Shown piece by piece: positions 24,466-33,578 of a DNA stretch of 64,000 nt. Position numbers and translations under genes: made by a program. The notes beneath the pieces were generated by a model. That model did not search any database. It was not told the origin of the DNA and saw only the letters and a program-made list of their open reading frames with translations. Origin of the DNA: Planctomycetota bacterium (GTDB lineage: Bacteria > Planctomycetota > UBA1135 > GCA-002686595); NCBI GenBank assembly GCA_029259595.1, contig JAJDEW010000146.1, positions 1 to 64,000 on the forward strand. Direction: 5' to 3'. The first letter of the stretch is position 1. The number at the start of each line of letters is the position of its first letter.

Positions 24466-27363
24466 ATGCACCATCCGTTCGAGGAAAGGGAGTTCGAATC
24501 GCACGAGGCCCAGCTGCGCCGTTTCGCCCGGCGCTTCGCGCCGACTCCCCAGGAGGAAGAGGACGCTGTTCAGGACACCTGGGTCAGTGCGATCGAACGG
24601 CCGCCCGAGCGGTGGACGAATTCGGAGGGGTGGCTGCGCACCGTTCTGCGTTTCTCCCTGCTCCGGCGTCGGAGGCAGGAAATGCAGCGGCGATCGCGCG
24701 AGCATCGGGTCGCGCGCCTCGAACGGATCGAATCCGATGGCGAGTTCGGCACCGACGAGCTCTTGCGCGTTCAGGAGGTCGTTGGAAGCCTGGCCGAGCC
24801 CTACCGGACCGTGCTGCGGATGCGCTACTTCGAGTCGCTCTCCATCGCCCAGATCTCCGAACGCCTGGGGCGCCCGGCGGGTACCGTGAAGTCACAGCTC
24901 AAGCGTGGCCTGGAGCGCGTACGACGCGAGTACGGTCTCGCGCCCGAGCTGCCGCACTTCGGCGCGCGCCAAGGATTGGTACTGGCCTTCCTCGGCTGGT
25001 TGCGTCGCACAACCGGGCGCACCGCGTGGGCGCGACCCGCCTTCCTCGTGCTGGCCCTGGTCGCGACGGTCACCGGGGTCTATCTCTCAGGGACCGAGAG
25101 CTCGCGCGCCGGGCCTTCCCTTCCTTCGCTCGCGGTCGCCCGACCGGGAGGGGCCGTGCAGACTCCGCGCGTCGCCGATGCACCGGAACGCGCCGCCCTC
25201 CCGACGCCTTCAGCGCCGGGTCCCGTTACGACGGCCGGTCTCCGGATTCGTGCCGCCGGTCCGGACGGTAAGCCGGTTTCCGCTCTCGCGCTCGAGCTAC
25301 GCCGGCTCGCGGATCGCCTCGCGGCCTCCGCTGCGGAGCGTGTCCGCCGAGTTCAGACCGGGGAGGACGGAGAGGTCATCCTGGACGAACTCGCGCCGGG
25401 TCCCTGGCGCGTCGTGCCCGTGCGCGGTCGGGCGCTCACCGTTGAACTCGAGGCCGGACTCGTGTCCACACTCTCGCTCGACGTTCCGCAGGGGTACGAC
25501 TTGGCCGGGCGCGTCGTCGATCTCGAAGGAAGGCCGAAGGCCCACGCGAGCATCTGGCTCTCCGTGCCCGGGGATCCCGCCGACGGGCGCCTCGCGTTCG
25601 AGACCGATGCGCATGGCGAATTCGAGTTGCACGGGCTCGACGCCACGTCCTGGCTCGGCGCCGAGTGGGAAGACCTCGAGCCATCCAAGATCCTGTGTGT
25701 CGGCGAGCTCGTCGAGCGCAAGAGCGGCGACGACTTCGAGCTTCGGTTGGGGCAGCCCACGAAGACGATCGTGGGCTCGGTCGTCGATGTACGAGGTCGC
25801 CCCCTGGCCGGAGCCCGTGTCACGAACTCGGTGCGGCAACTGCCCGAACCGCTCGAGCGCGGGCTGCAGGCCCGCGACCTGCGTCCGGCGCCGCGCTCGG
25901 TCGAAACCGATGCCGAGGGCGCCTTCCGGATCGTCTCGATCGGCTCCCAGCTCGTCGTGGAGGCGCCCGGGCACGCGCCCTGGCAGGGCCGCGTCCAGGC
26001 GGGACCGGACCCCGAGGTCTTGGTGCGCGTGCGGCTCACCGAGGGCACGCGCCTGGCCGGCGAGGTCGTCGATTCCGACGGCCGCCCGCTCGCGGGCGGA
26101 CGGATTCGGCTCTCGTTCCCGCCCCCGTTGCACGCCCGCGAGTTGCTCGCGGACGAGGACGGTCGCTTCGTGGCCGAGCACGTGCCCGCGACGCCGGTGC
26201 TGGTGACCGCCCGCCCCAAGGGTGCGGACACCGTCGATGGTCCGAACTCGCCTGACTCGTCGCGCTGTTTCGTGCCCGACCCCGCGGACCTGACCGGCCC
26301 GCTGCGGCTTCGGCTCGCCACCGACGCGAGCGTGTGGGGCACGCTTCGCGCTAACGGAGGTCCGCTGGCTGGCTGGAGCGTTTCGATCGAAGCCCTCGAC
26401 CACGACGAGGCACGCTGGGAGGCGCACGCCGACCGGACGCTCACGAACGCGGCGGGAGGCTTCGCTTTTCCCGCGCGACCGCGGGTGGCGCATCGCCTCC
26501 GAATTCAGGCGCCCGGTGAAGGGACCCCGCGCTTCGCGGAGGTCGTCGACCCAGGTCGGCGTCTCGAGCTCACCGTGACGGACCGAACCGGCTCCATTCA
26601 TGGAACGTTTCGAGAGGACGCGCGCCTCCAGCTGCAAGGCGTCGCGCTCGAGGGGCCGCTGGATGTCGAGCTGGACGGGCAAGGTCGCTTCGAGCTCTGG
26701 CCCTTGCCTCCCGGGACGTACGTCCTGCGGGCAGCCTTGCCGAGCGGTGCGCGCGCGCCGATCGCGACCTTCGACCTCGCGCAGGGAGAAGAGCTCGATC
26801 TCGGCTTGGTTCGGCTCCCGGAGACGGGCGGCTTCGCGGTTCGGTTTCGAACGAGCGATGGTCTGCGTCCTGCGCGGATGTTCGTCCACCTCGTTGCGGA
26901 CGGGGTCCAGCTGATCACGGGGCCGGAGCTGGACGCGGGAGCGGCCACCATCGACCTGGACGGTCAGATCCGGAGCGAGGGCTTGCTCCCGGGTACGTAC
27001 GGCTTGCGCGTGATCGCCGACGGTTACGGAGCGTTGTTCCGGACCCTGGAGATCGCCTCCATGCGGACGACCGAGCTCGAGCTCGTTCTCGATCCGCCCA
27101 TCGCCGTCGAGCTCGCGATCGAGTTCGATTCGCTCGCGCCGGACGAGTACCTCGACATCGCCTTCGAGCCGACGGATGGTGGCCCAGCCGTGCGATTCGA
27201 TGCGATTCCGTCTCCGATCGAAGCCGGTACGCTCGAGTTCCGGTTCCGCCTGGCGCCAGGCGACTACCGCGTCGTCTCTTCCAGCACCCACGGCCTGCGC
27301 GGAGAGAGCTTGGTTCGTCTCGCTGCGGGTGAAACGCCGCGAGCGCACGTTCGGATGCGCTGA
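24466..27363 (+). CDS. ECF sigma factor fused to TM helix and extracytoplasmic carboxypeptidase-regulatory-like domains
   Basis: The 965-residue protein begins with an ECF sigma factor. Sigma-2 (residues ~10-75, EEEDAVQDTWVSAIERP) is followed by sigma-4 (~95-155, VGSLAEPYRTVLRMRYFESL and a PAGTVKSQLKRGLERVR recognition helix). One TM helix follows (~191-208), then about 750 residues of beta-rich repeats. The repeats have the signatures of CarboxypepD_reg/transthyretin-like domains: DLAGRVVDLEGRPKAHASIW, TIVGSVVDVRGRPLAGARV and RLAGEVVDSDGRPLAGGRI, each with a later DGxFxxxxxxPG turn. The sigma part would be cytoplasmic and the repeats outside. Since sigma and sensor are one chain, activation may need proteolytic release. 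No anti-sigma factor is adjacent. Confidence 0.87.
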   Translation: MHHPFEEREFESHEAQLRRFARRFAPTPQEEEDAVQDTWVSAIERPPERWTNSEGWLRTVLRFSLLRRRRQEMQRRSREHRVARLERIESDGEFGTDELLRVQEVVGSLAEPYRTVLRMRYFESLSIAQISERLGRPAGTVKSQLKRGLERVRREYGLAPELPHFGARQGLVLAFLGWLRRTTGRTAWARPAFLVLALVATVTGVYLSGTESSRAGPSLPSLAVARPGGAVQTPRVADAPERAALPTPSAPGPVTTAGLRIRAAGPDGKPVSALALELRRLADRLAASAAERVRRVQTGEDGEVILDELAPGPWRVVPVRGRALTVELEAGLVSTLSLDVPQGYDLAGRVVDLEGRPKAHASIWLSVPGDPADGRLAFETDAHGEFELHGLDATSWLGAEWEDLEPSKILCVGELVERKSGDDFELRLGQPTKTIVGSVVDVRGRPLAGARVTNSVRQLPEPLERGLQARDLRPAPRSVETDAEGAFRIVSIGSQLVVEAPGHAPWQGRVQAGPDPEVLVRVRLTEGTRLAGEVVDSDGRPLAGGRIRLSFPPPLHARELLADEDGRFVAEHVPATPVLVTARPKGADTVDGPNSPDSSRCFVPDPADLTGPLRLRLATDASVWGTLRANGGPLAGWSVSIEALDHDEARWEAHADRTLTNAAGGFAFPARPRVAHRLRIQAPGEGTPRFAEVVDPGRRLELTVTDRTGSIHGTFREDARLQLQGVALEGPLDVELDGQGRFELWPLPPGTYVLRAALPSGARAPIATFDLAQGEELDLGLVRLPETGGFAVRFRTSDGLRPARMFVHLVADGVQLITGPELDAGAATIDLDGQIRSEGLLPGTYGLRVIADGYGALFRTLEIASMRTTELELVLDPPIAVELAIEFDSLAPDEYLDIAFEPTDGGPAVRFDAIPSPIEAGTLEFRFRLAPGDYRVVSSSTHGLRGESLVRLAAGETPRAHVRMR

Positions 27364-27473
27364 AGCGACCGCTGTGAAGGCCGCAACGCGACTTCCCGTC
27401 GTCCCTGTGCGGCGGCCCGGGTCGAGCCGAGGTCAGGTTCGGGCGAGGAGGATCGCAATCGTGGCGCGTCGCC

Positions 27474-27479
27474 TATGAT
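27474..27479 (+). promoter_or_regulatory. TATGAT box, candidate leaderless promoter
   Basis: CGCCTATGAT ends seven bases before ATG 27487. The identical ten bases precede the senB start on the other strand. If this is a -10 element, the first ATGs (27475, 27478) lie inside the promoter and translation starts at 27487. Confidence 0.4.
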
Positions 27480-27486
27480 GAACCCG

Positions 27487-28542
27487 ATGGCAGCTTGGCA
27501 GGACGAACGATCGGTTGCTGCTCCCGCTGCGCCGCTGGATGCGCGTCGGCTGCGGGCCGCCTTCCTCGATCTCTATGGCCGGCCTCCGCTCCTCGACGAG
27601 CGCGAACGCTTCGCCGGTCGGGGCCTGTCCGAGCTCGTCGACGAGGCGCTCGCGGGGGAGACCTTCTGGCGCAACTGGACCGACGAGCAACTCTACTACT
27701 TCCTTCTGATCGACAACTTTCATCCCGCGGACGGCAAGGTCGAGGCCATCCCGAAGGACCTTGCCGCCGCGACCATCGGCGTGCGTGACGCGATCCATCG
27801 CATCGCGATCTCGTCGAGCTTCGATCGGCGCAATCCCGGCCCGGACACGTTCGTGACGGTCGTGATGGAACAGCTCCTCGGCCTGACCGTGCAGAGCCGA
27901 GTGCGCGACCTCGAGATCGGCAAGAAGCTCTATGACGGCGGGACAGGCAACTTCCTCGGCCAGACCGGTCGCTCCCAGGCGGATGTCGTCAACATCGCGA
28001 TCGAGGACCGACGGATGCTCGAGTTGCTGCTCGAGCGCGAGCACGAGCGGGTCTTGCGCGCGACTCCCGATGCGCGCGCGCTGAAGGACTGGACGCGTCG
28101 ACTCGAGCGCGACGACCGGGACTTCGCGACGATCCTGCGCGAGTGGTTCCTGTCCCCGGCCTGGGAAGCGCGGCTCGACCTGCGCGTGCCGATGTCCAAC
28201 CGCATGTTCGTTCGGTCCCTCTTCGTCGACTTGGCGGACCGTCTGCCGGCGGACGAGGAAGGCAAGCGGATGCGCGGTGCACTCGACGGTCTTGCCGATG
28301 CCCGCCCACTCCGTTCGGTGCTCGCACGCCTGATCCTCGATTCGGGCCGTTCGAACGTACCCGAGCGCGAGGCGATCACGGATCCGACCACCTGGGTGGC
28401 GGGAGTGTTCGAGCGTCTGCTCGGCCGCTCCGCCACGCCTGACGAGCTCGCCACGTTCGTCGCCGCCTTCCACGATCCGGAGTGCCGATCCACGACGGTC
28501 GTCTACGCGGTTCTTTCCCACCCGAACTACTCGACCTGGTGA
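27487..28542 (+). CDS. DUF1549-like protein of a planctomycete-type pair
   Basis: The 351-residue protein has two similar halves. Each opens with an RxxFxDLxxRxPxxxE segment (LRAAFLDLYGRPPLLDERERF near residue 20 and VRSLFVDLADRLPADEEGKR near 245), as in the PSD1/DUF1549-DUF1553 proteins abundant in Planctomycetes. There is no signal peptide and no heme motif. It is directly followed (4 bases) by a Tat-exported DUF1501-like protein, the usual partner. The start at ATG 27487 is chosen because TATGAT lies just upstream; ATG 27475 would add four residues. The biochemical role is unknown; in this locus it is linked to a multiheme cytochrome. Confidence 0.65.
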   Translation: MAAWQDERSVAAPAAPLDARRLRAAFLDLYGRPPLLDERERFAGRGLSELVDEALAGETFWRNWTDEQLYYFLLIDNFHPADGKVEAIPKDLAAATIGVRDAIHRIAISSSFDRRNPGPDTFVTVVMEQLLGLTVQSRVRDLEIGKKLYDGGTGNFLGQTGRSQADVVNIAIEDRRMLELLLEREHERVLRATPDARALKDWTRRLERDDRDFATILREWFLSPAWEARLDLRVPMSNRMFVRSLFVDLADRLPADEEGKRMRGALDGLADARPLRSVLARLILDSGRSNVPEREAITDPTTWVAGVFERLLGRSATPDELATFVAAFHDPECRSTTVVYAVLSHPNYSTW

Positions 28543-28546
28543 ACCC

Positions 28547-29680
28547 ATGACTCGCCTTCATCGTCGTCGCTTCCTCGAGCTGAGCACGGCCCTCGGGGCC
28601 GGAACGCTCCTTTCGAACACCGTCGGAGCCCGATCTCCGCAGGGCAAGACGAAGCGCGTGATCCTCGTCGCCTTCGCAGGAGGAGTGCGCACGCGGGAGA
28701 CGTTGGGGACGCCCGCGAACGTCCCGAATCTCGTGCGCATGGCGCAGGAAGGCGTCGCCTACACGCGAGTCCGCGCTGCGAATCTCGGGCACTTCGGCTC
28801 GTCGCTGTCGATCTTCACCGGCATTTCGGAGGCCCGCGGAATCCGGGAGAACGCGCGCGGTGAGGACCCGACGCTGTTCGAGTACGTCCGCAAGGACCTG
28901 GGGCTGGCCGCAGGCGACGTCTGGATCAGCACCTCCGGGGGACCGCAGCAGGCCAACTATTCGCACAGCCTGCATCCGGACTACGGCGAGCGCTACGGCG
29001 CCAACACGCTGGATGGCGATGGCATCTTCAACGCCGAGTTCAAGGGCATCCTCGATGCCTACGGCAAGCCGCGACTGTTGGGGGCGCGCGAAACGCAGCT
29101 CCTGGACACGATGCGTGGCGCCATCGCCTCGGAGGGTTCCGCCGGAGTCAACGACGCCGAGACGCTCGCGAAGGTCGAGCAGTACATCCTCGACGAGTTG
29201 TCCAAGGGCACGGTCGACCTGCGCGGCACCGGCGCGGCCGATGCGAAGGCCTTGCGGGTCGCACGCAATCTCTTGGCGGTCTTCCGGCCGACCCTGCTGG
29301 GCGTCGTCTTGCAGCAAGCCGACATCGCGCACGGTTCCTACAACGCCTACGTCGAGGTGATCCGGCGCAACGACACGATGCTCGGCGAGCTGTGGGCGGC
29401 CGTGACGAGCGATCCCGAGCTGGCCGATTCGACGTCGATCTTCGTCCTGCCCGAGTTCGGGCGCGACAGCGACTTGAACTCGCGTCGCGGTCTGGATCAC
29501 GGTGACGGCTCCGACGACCTGAGACACGTTTCTCTCGTGGCCTGGGGTCCGGACTTCGCACGTGGGCGCAAGGTGCTCGAGGAGGTGCGAACGATCGACG
29601 TCTGTCCGACCATCTGCGGTCTCCTGGACGCGGACGCGGCGAGCGCCCGGGGCAAGCGACTCCCGCGCCTCTTCGGTTGA
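28547..29680 (+). CDS. Tat-exported DUF1501-like / AP-superfamily protein
   Basis: The 377-residue protein starts with a twin-arginine signal (HRRRFLELSTALGAG). The body has an AP-superfamily layout: RVILVAFAGGVRTRETLG at the first metal-binding strand, a Ser-rich nucleophile region LGHFGSSLSIFTG, VLPEFGRDSDLNSRRGLDHGDG and a C-terminal DVCPTICGLLD as in sulfatases. The first strand lacks the usual Asp pair (FAGGVR where others have LDGxR/D), so the metal site may be degraded. Together with the DUF1549-like gene it forms the pairing common in Planctomycetes. The cytochrome gene starts 11 bases downstream. Cofactor-loaded Tat export into the periplasm is likely. Its function is unknown. Confidence 0.7.
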   Translation: MTRLHRRRFLELSTALGAGTLLSNTVGARSPQGKTKRVILVAFAGGVRTRETLGTPANVPNLVRMAQEGVAYTRVRAANLGHFGSSLSIFTGISEARGIRENARGEDPTLFEYVRKDLGLAAGDVWISTSGGPQQANYSHSLHPDYGERYGANTLDGDGIFNAEFKGILDAYGKPRLLGARETQLLDTMRGAIASEGSAGVNDAETLAKVEQYILDELSKGTVDLRGTGAADAKALRVARNLLAVFRPTLLGVVLQQADIAHGSYNAYVEVIRRNDTMLGELWAAVTSDPELADSTSIFVLPEFGRDSDLNSRRGLDHGDGSDDLRHVSLVAWGPDFARGRKVLEEVRTIDVCPTICGLLDADAASARGKRLPRLFG

Positions 29681-29690
29681 TCCCGTCTGC

Positions 29691-32600
29691 ATGAAGCTCG
29701 CAGTGACCGTCGGGCTGATCCTCCTCGTACGGATCGCCATGTTCGCTTCGGGAGCAGCCGGCTCCGGAGCGCTCGCTCCTGTCGTTGCGCAGGACTCCGG
29801 CTGCCTGACGTGCCACGCGGGCCTCGAGGACATGCACCCCGAGGCGCAGCTCTCGTGCGTCGATTGCCACGGTGGCGATCCAAATGCGCGTGAAAAGCTC
29901 CTGGCCCATGTCGCGAAGCCCGCCGGTTGGCCGCCGTCTGATGAGCGAGTCGCTCCCTTGAAGGAGGCCGCGGCGTGGCGGCGCTTCATCAATCCGATGG
30001 ACCTGCGCGTCACCGAGCGGACGTGTGGGACGTGCCACGAACGAGACGTCGACGCGCTCCTTTGCAGCCTGCACGGGACCACGGCCGGCCACTTGTCCGA
30101 TGGCTACTACGAGATGGGGCTCGAGCGGAAGAAGCGCTCGCGCTACGCCGTGTTCCCGGTCACGAGCGCGCTCGAACCCGGTGGCGCGGAGGATCGCCTT
30201 GCCCAGGTTCCCGAGTTCATGGGGCACCTCGATGCAGGCTCCCTCGGAGCGCACTTCTCCGACCTCGCGCGCAAGGAGTGCATGCAGTGTCACCTCTACT
30301 CCGAGGGACGGGCGATCCGCGGCCGGGTCGGTTTCGATGGGGATTATCGCGGCGAGGGGTGCGCCGCCTGCCACGTGGAGTACGGGCTCGACGGACTCTC
30401 GCTTTCCGCCGATCGGTCCGTTCCGCGGCGCGAGCCCGGGCACCCGTTGCGGCACTCGATGACGCGCGCCCCGACAACGCAGACGTGCACGTCATGCCAC
30501 TACGGTGACGCGTCGATCGGTCTGCATTTTCGTGGGTTGAGCCAGCTGCCGCCCGACTCGCCAGGTGGGCCGGAGATTCCCGGAACGACCGATCGCTTGT
30601 TGAACCGGACGTTCTACTTGAACGATCCGGCGATCTGTCCGCCGGACGTGCATGCCGAGCGCGGCATGCACTGCATCGATTGCCATACGAAGTCCGACGT
30701 GATGGGGGATGGCAAGTTGCACGGAAAGATGGAGCATGCCGTCGAGATCACGTGCTCGGCTTGCCATGGAACGTTTACGCGCCGTTCCGAGCTCGTGACG
30801 GAGCGAGGGACGCCGCTGGATCACCTGCGCTTCGATGGGACGAATGTCGTGCTGACCGGCAAGGTCTCCGGGCAACAACATCGCGTTCCGCAGGTCGTGG
30901 ACGTCTTGAATCCCGATCGCGCCGAGTACAACCACGATGCCGTGCTGGCGATGACGCCGGAGCACGAGCGGCTCGAGTGCTATACGTGTCACGCGGGTTG
31001 GAATGTGAACTTCCTGGGCTTCCACTTCTCGCGCAACGAGTCGTTGACCCAGCTCGACTTGTTGTCGGGCAAGCGCACGCCAGGGCGAGTCACGACCCAG
31101 GAGAAGGTCTTCGCGACCTGGAAGAGTTTCTACGCCGGCTGGAACGAGCGCGGTGCCGTCGCGCCCTACCTGACGGGGTTTTCGACGATGGGAAGCGTCT
31201 GGGACACCGAGGGCAACCTCGTCATCGATCAGCGCATGCCGGAGACCGCGCAAGGGCTCTCGGGCATGACCATGATCCACCACCAGCTGCACTCCACCCG
31301 GCCGACCGCGCGCTCGTGTGTCGAGTGTCACCGAACGTCGTCGACTTGGGGGATGGGCTCGCCGAACTTCAGGCTGGCACGTCAGCTCGCGTTTGTCGCG
31401 GACCAGCGGGGCGTCGAAGTCGTCGCGATCAACCGTTCCGAGCTGTCACGATCCGCGCCGCTGGGCAAGCTGGTGCTGCCGGACGTCGTCGATCTCGCCG
31501 TCCTCTGCGATCCATTGCAGGGCCACGCAAGAAGGCTCTTCGTGGCGGAGGGCGGCCGTGGAATTCACACCATCGACGTCACCGACCCCACGCGACCGAA
31601 GCGCGTCTCGTTCGTCGCGAGCGTACAGCCGCGCGGTCTGACCCTCGCGGGCGAGCACCTCTACCTCGCGGACGGCATCGGCGGGCTGCGGATCTACGAC
31701 GTCAAGAAGCCTGACGAACCCGAGCTCGTCGGCCGGCTCGCGACCGTCGACGCTCACGACGTGGCCGTGCAGTGGCCGCTCGCCTTCATCGCCGACGGTG
31801 CGGGGGGGCTGGTCATCGCCGACGTCCGTGCACCGATCGCACCGCAGTTCCTCCTCGCCCTCGATGTGAACGGACAAGCGCGCGCTCCGAATGCAGCGAT
31901 CGAGGTCGAGGCGTTGTTCCAGTACAGCCGCCCACTCACGGACGACCAGGGCAAGCCGCGCGACGAGCGGACGATCGCGCGCAACCTGTGCGCGCTCCTC
32001 GATCGGGATCGCGGCCTCGTCCTGGTCGACGTGACGGAGCCCACGCGGCCACAGATCCTGCACCCACCGCTCTCGGATGTCTCGAACGCGCGGCCCGACG
32101 TGAGCTTTCGGGGCTTGGCGTTGCTCTCGCAGGTCGATCCGGCCGAGACCTCGGGTGGAGCGCGGACCGCGGAGCGTGACTACGCCTACGTGCTGGTCGA
32201 GGCCCGCGGAGGGAATCGCAACGCGCGTGTCCTGCTCTACGACGTGTCGGATCCGACCCGGATGAAGGCACCGGTCGCCTCGGTTCCGGCGGGACAAGCG
32301 CCGGGGCAGCTCGTCAGCGCGGACTTCTACAACCCACCGTTTCGCCAGCGCGTGCTCCTGGTCCCGGGCGAGGACGGCGTGTTCCTGGCCGACGCTTCGA
32401 ATTCGCGCGAGCCCAAACAAATCGGCGTCTTGCCAGGCCTGCTCGAGTCCTACAGCGTCGCGATCGAGACGTTTCCGCTGGACCGCATGTTGGACGAGAG
32501 CGGTCGGCCCTTGAAGGACGTCAGCCATCCGGAGTCGCGCTGGATGTATCGAGCGGAGATCGAAAAGGTGCTCGGCGTCTCCGCCGAAGCCTTGCGGCTT

Positions 32601-33578
32601 CACCGCCTCTACCCCGACCCGCTCTACCTGCAGTCCGATTCCGCGCGCCTGCATCTGGGTCGCATGGACTCGGACCGGTCGGGCTTCCTCGAAGGCGACG
32701 AGTACGACGAGGCTGGTGGTGCGGGCGTCGATACCGATGCCGATGGCCGGATCAGTCTCCTCGAGCTCTCGCTCAAGGCCGGCCTCGCCGGCGAAGTTCC
32801 AATCGCAGGTTCGGGAGGCATGGCCGCCACGCCGTTGATCTTCGAGCGCCTCTTGATCGACGGCGATCTCGCTCGCTTGCTCGATGGAACGGATCCGCAT
32901 GCCTTCGACACGAAAGGTGACGGGCTCGATCGGACCGAGGCGGAGTCGGCGGTCTTCGCCGCACTGGACCTGGACGACGACGATCGCCTGAGCCAGGACG
33001 AGCTCTCGCGCTATCCGGGCGCCTATCGTTCCCTGCGCTATGCGGATGAACGGGCGCGCAAACTCCTGCGCACGGTCGATCGCTCCGGCGACGGGCGCGT
33101 GACGCGCCGCGAGTTCAGCCTGCTCGAGCCGGAATGGCTCGCGCTCGACGCGGACCAAGACGGTGTCGTGCGCCTCGAACGGGATCGGGCGCTCTATCGC
33201 GAGGGGCTCGGCTTCGTCGTGCCCGGCTCGGAGTGGCCCGTGCGACGGACGGACCTGTTTCCCTTCCCGCCCGGCCTGAACGCGGAGCAGTTTCTCCGCG
33301 TGTTCGATCGCGACGAAAGCGGAGACGTGAAGCGCAAGGAGATGCGGCATCGTCCTCAGCTGTTCGAGTTCATGGACCAGGACAAGAACGAGGTGCTCGA
33401 TCGGGCCGAGATCGACCGCGTGCTCGACCGACTGGCCCTGCGGGGAGTCCACGCGACGCCGGAGCGCTTCCACGACCGCTGGGACATCGATGGCGATGGC
33501 CGCGTGGCACCCGAGGAGCTGCCCTCCGGCGTTCTCCTGCGCGTCGGCGAGCACCTGAAGCCGACCCGCCGCCGCTGA
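29691..33578 (+). CDS. decaheme cytochrome c fused to beta-propeller and EF-hand region
   Basis: The 1295-residue exported protein has an N-terminal signal (about 1-34) and ten CxxCH heme-binding motifs between residues ~38 and ~550: CLTCH, CVDCH, CGTCH, CMQCH, CAACH, CTSCH, CIDCH, CSACH, CYTCH and CVECH. A propeller-like region with LVIVD-type repeats follows (RLFVAEGGRGIHTIDVTDP, LYLADGIGGLRIYDVKKP, AFIADGAGGLVIADVRAP). From about residue 990 to the end there are about nine EF-hand-like loops (DSDRSGFLEGDE, DTDADGRISLLE, DRSGDGRVTRRE, DIDGDGRVAPEE). The combination suggests a periplasmic or surface electron-transfer protein tuned by calcium. The gene is the third of a DUF1549-DUF1501-cytochrome unit. 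No dedicated cytochrome maturation gene is visible. Confidence 0.88.
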   Translation: MKLAVTVGLILLVRIAMFASGAAGSGALAPVVAQDSGCLTCHAGLEDMHPEAQLSCVDCHGGDPNAREKLLAHVAKPAGWPPSDERVAPLKEAAAWRRFINPMDLRVTERTCGTCHERDVDALLCSLHGTTAGHLSDGYYEMGLERKKRSRYAVFPVTSALEPGGAEDRLAQVPEFMGHLDAGSLGAHFSDLARKECMQCHLYSEGRAIRGRVGFDGDYRGEGCAACHVEYGLDGLSLSADRSVPRREPGHPLRHSMTRAPTTQTCTSCHYGDASIGLHFRGLSQLPPDSPGGPEIPGTTDRLLNRTFYLNDPAICPPDVHAERGMHCIDCHTKSDVMGDGKLHGKMEHAVEITCSACHGTFTRRSELVTERGTPLDHLRFDGTNVVLTGKVSGQQHRVPQVVDVLNPDRAEYNHDAVLAMTPEHERLECYTCHAGWNVNFLGFHFSRNESLTQLDLLSGKRTPGRVTTQEKVFATWKSFYAGWNERGAVAPYLTGFSTMGSVWDTEGNLVIDQRMPETAQGLSGMTMIHHQLHSTRPTARSCVECHRTSSTWGMGSPNFRLARQLAFVADQRGVEVVAINRSELSRSAPLGKLVLPDVVDLAVLCDPLQGHARRLFVAEGGRGIHTIDVTDPTRPKRVSFVASVQPRGLTLAGEHLYLADGIGGLRIYDVKKPDEPELVGRLATVDAHDVAVQWPLAFIADGAGGLVIADVRAPIAPQFLLALDVNGQARAPNAAIEVEALFQYSRPLTDDQGKPRDERTIARNLCALLDRDRGLVLVDVTEPTRPQILHPPLSDVSNARPDVSFRGLALLSQVDPAETSGGARTAERDYAYVLVEARGGNRNARVLLYDVSDPTRMKAPVASVPAGQAPGQLVSADFYNPPFRQRVLLVPGEDGVFLADASNSREPKQIGVLPGLLESYSVAIETFPLDRMLDESGRPLKDVSHPESRWMYRAEIEKVLGVSAEALRLHRLYPDPLYLQSDSARLHLGRMDSDRSGFLEGDEYDEAGGAGVDTDADGRISLLELSLKAGLAGEVPIAGSGGMAATPLIFERLLIDGDLARLLDGTDPHAFDTKGDGLDRTEAESAVFAALDLDDDDRLSQDELSRYPGAYRSLRYADERARKLLRTVDRSGDGRVTRREFSLLEPEWLALDADQDGVVRLERDRALYREGLGFVVPGSEWPVRRTDLFPFPPGLNAEQFLRVFDRDESGDVKRKEMRHRPQLFEFMDQDKNEVLDRAEIDRVLDRLALRGVHATPERFHDRWDIDGDGRVAPEELPSGVLLRVGEHLKPTRRR

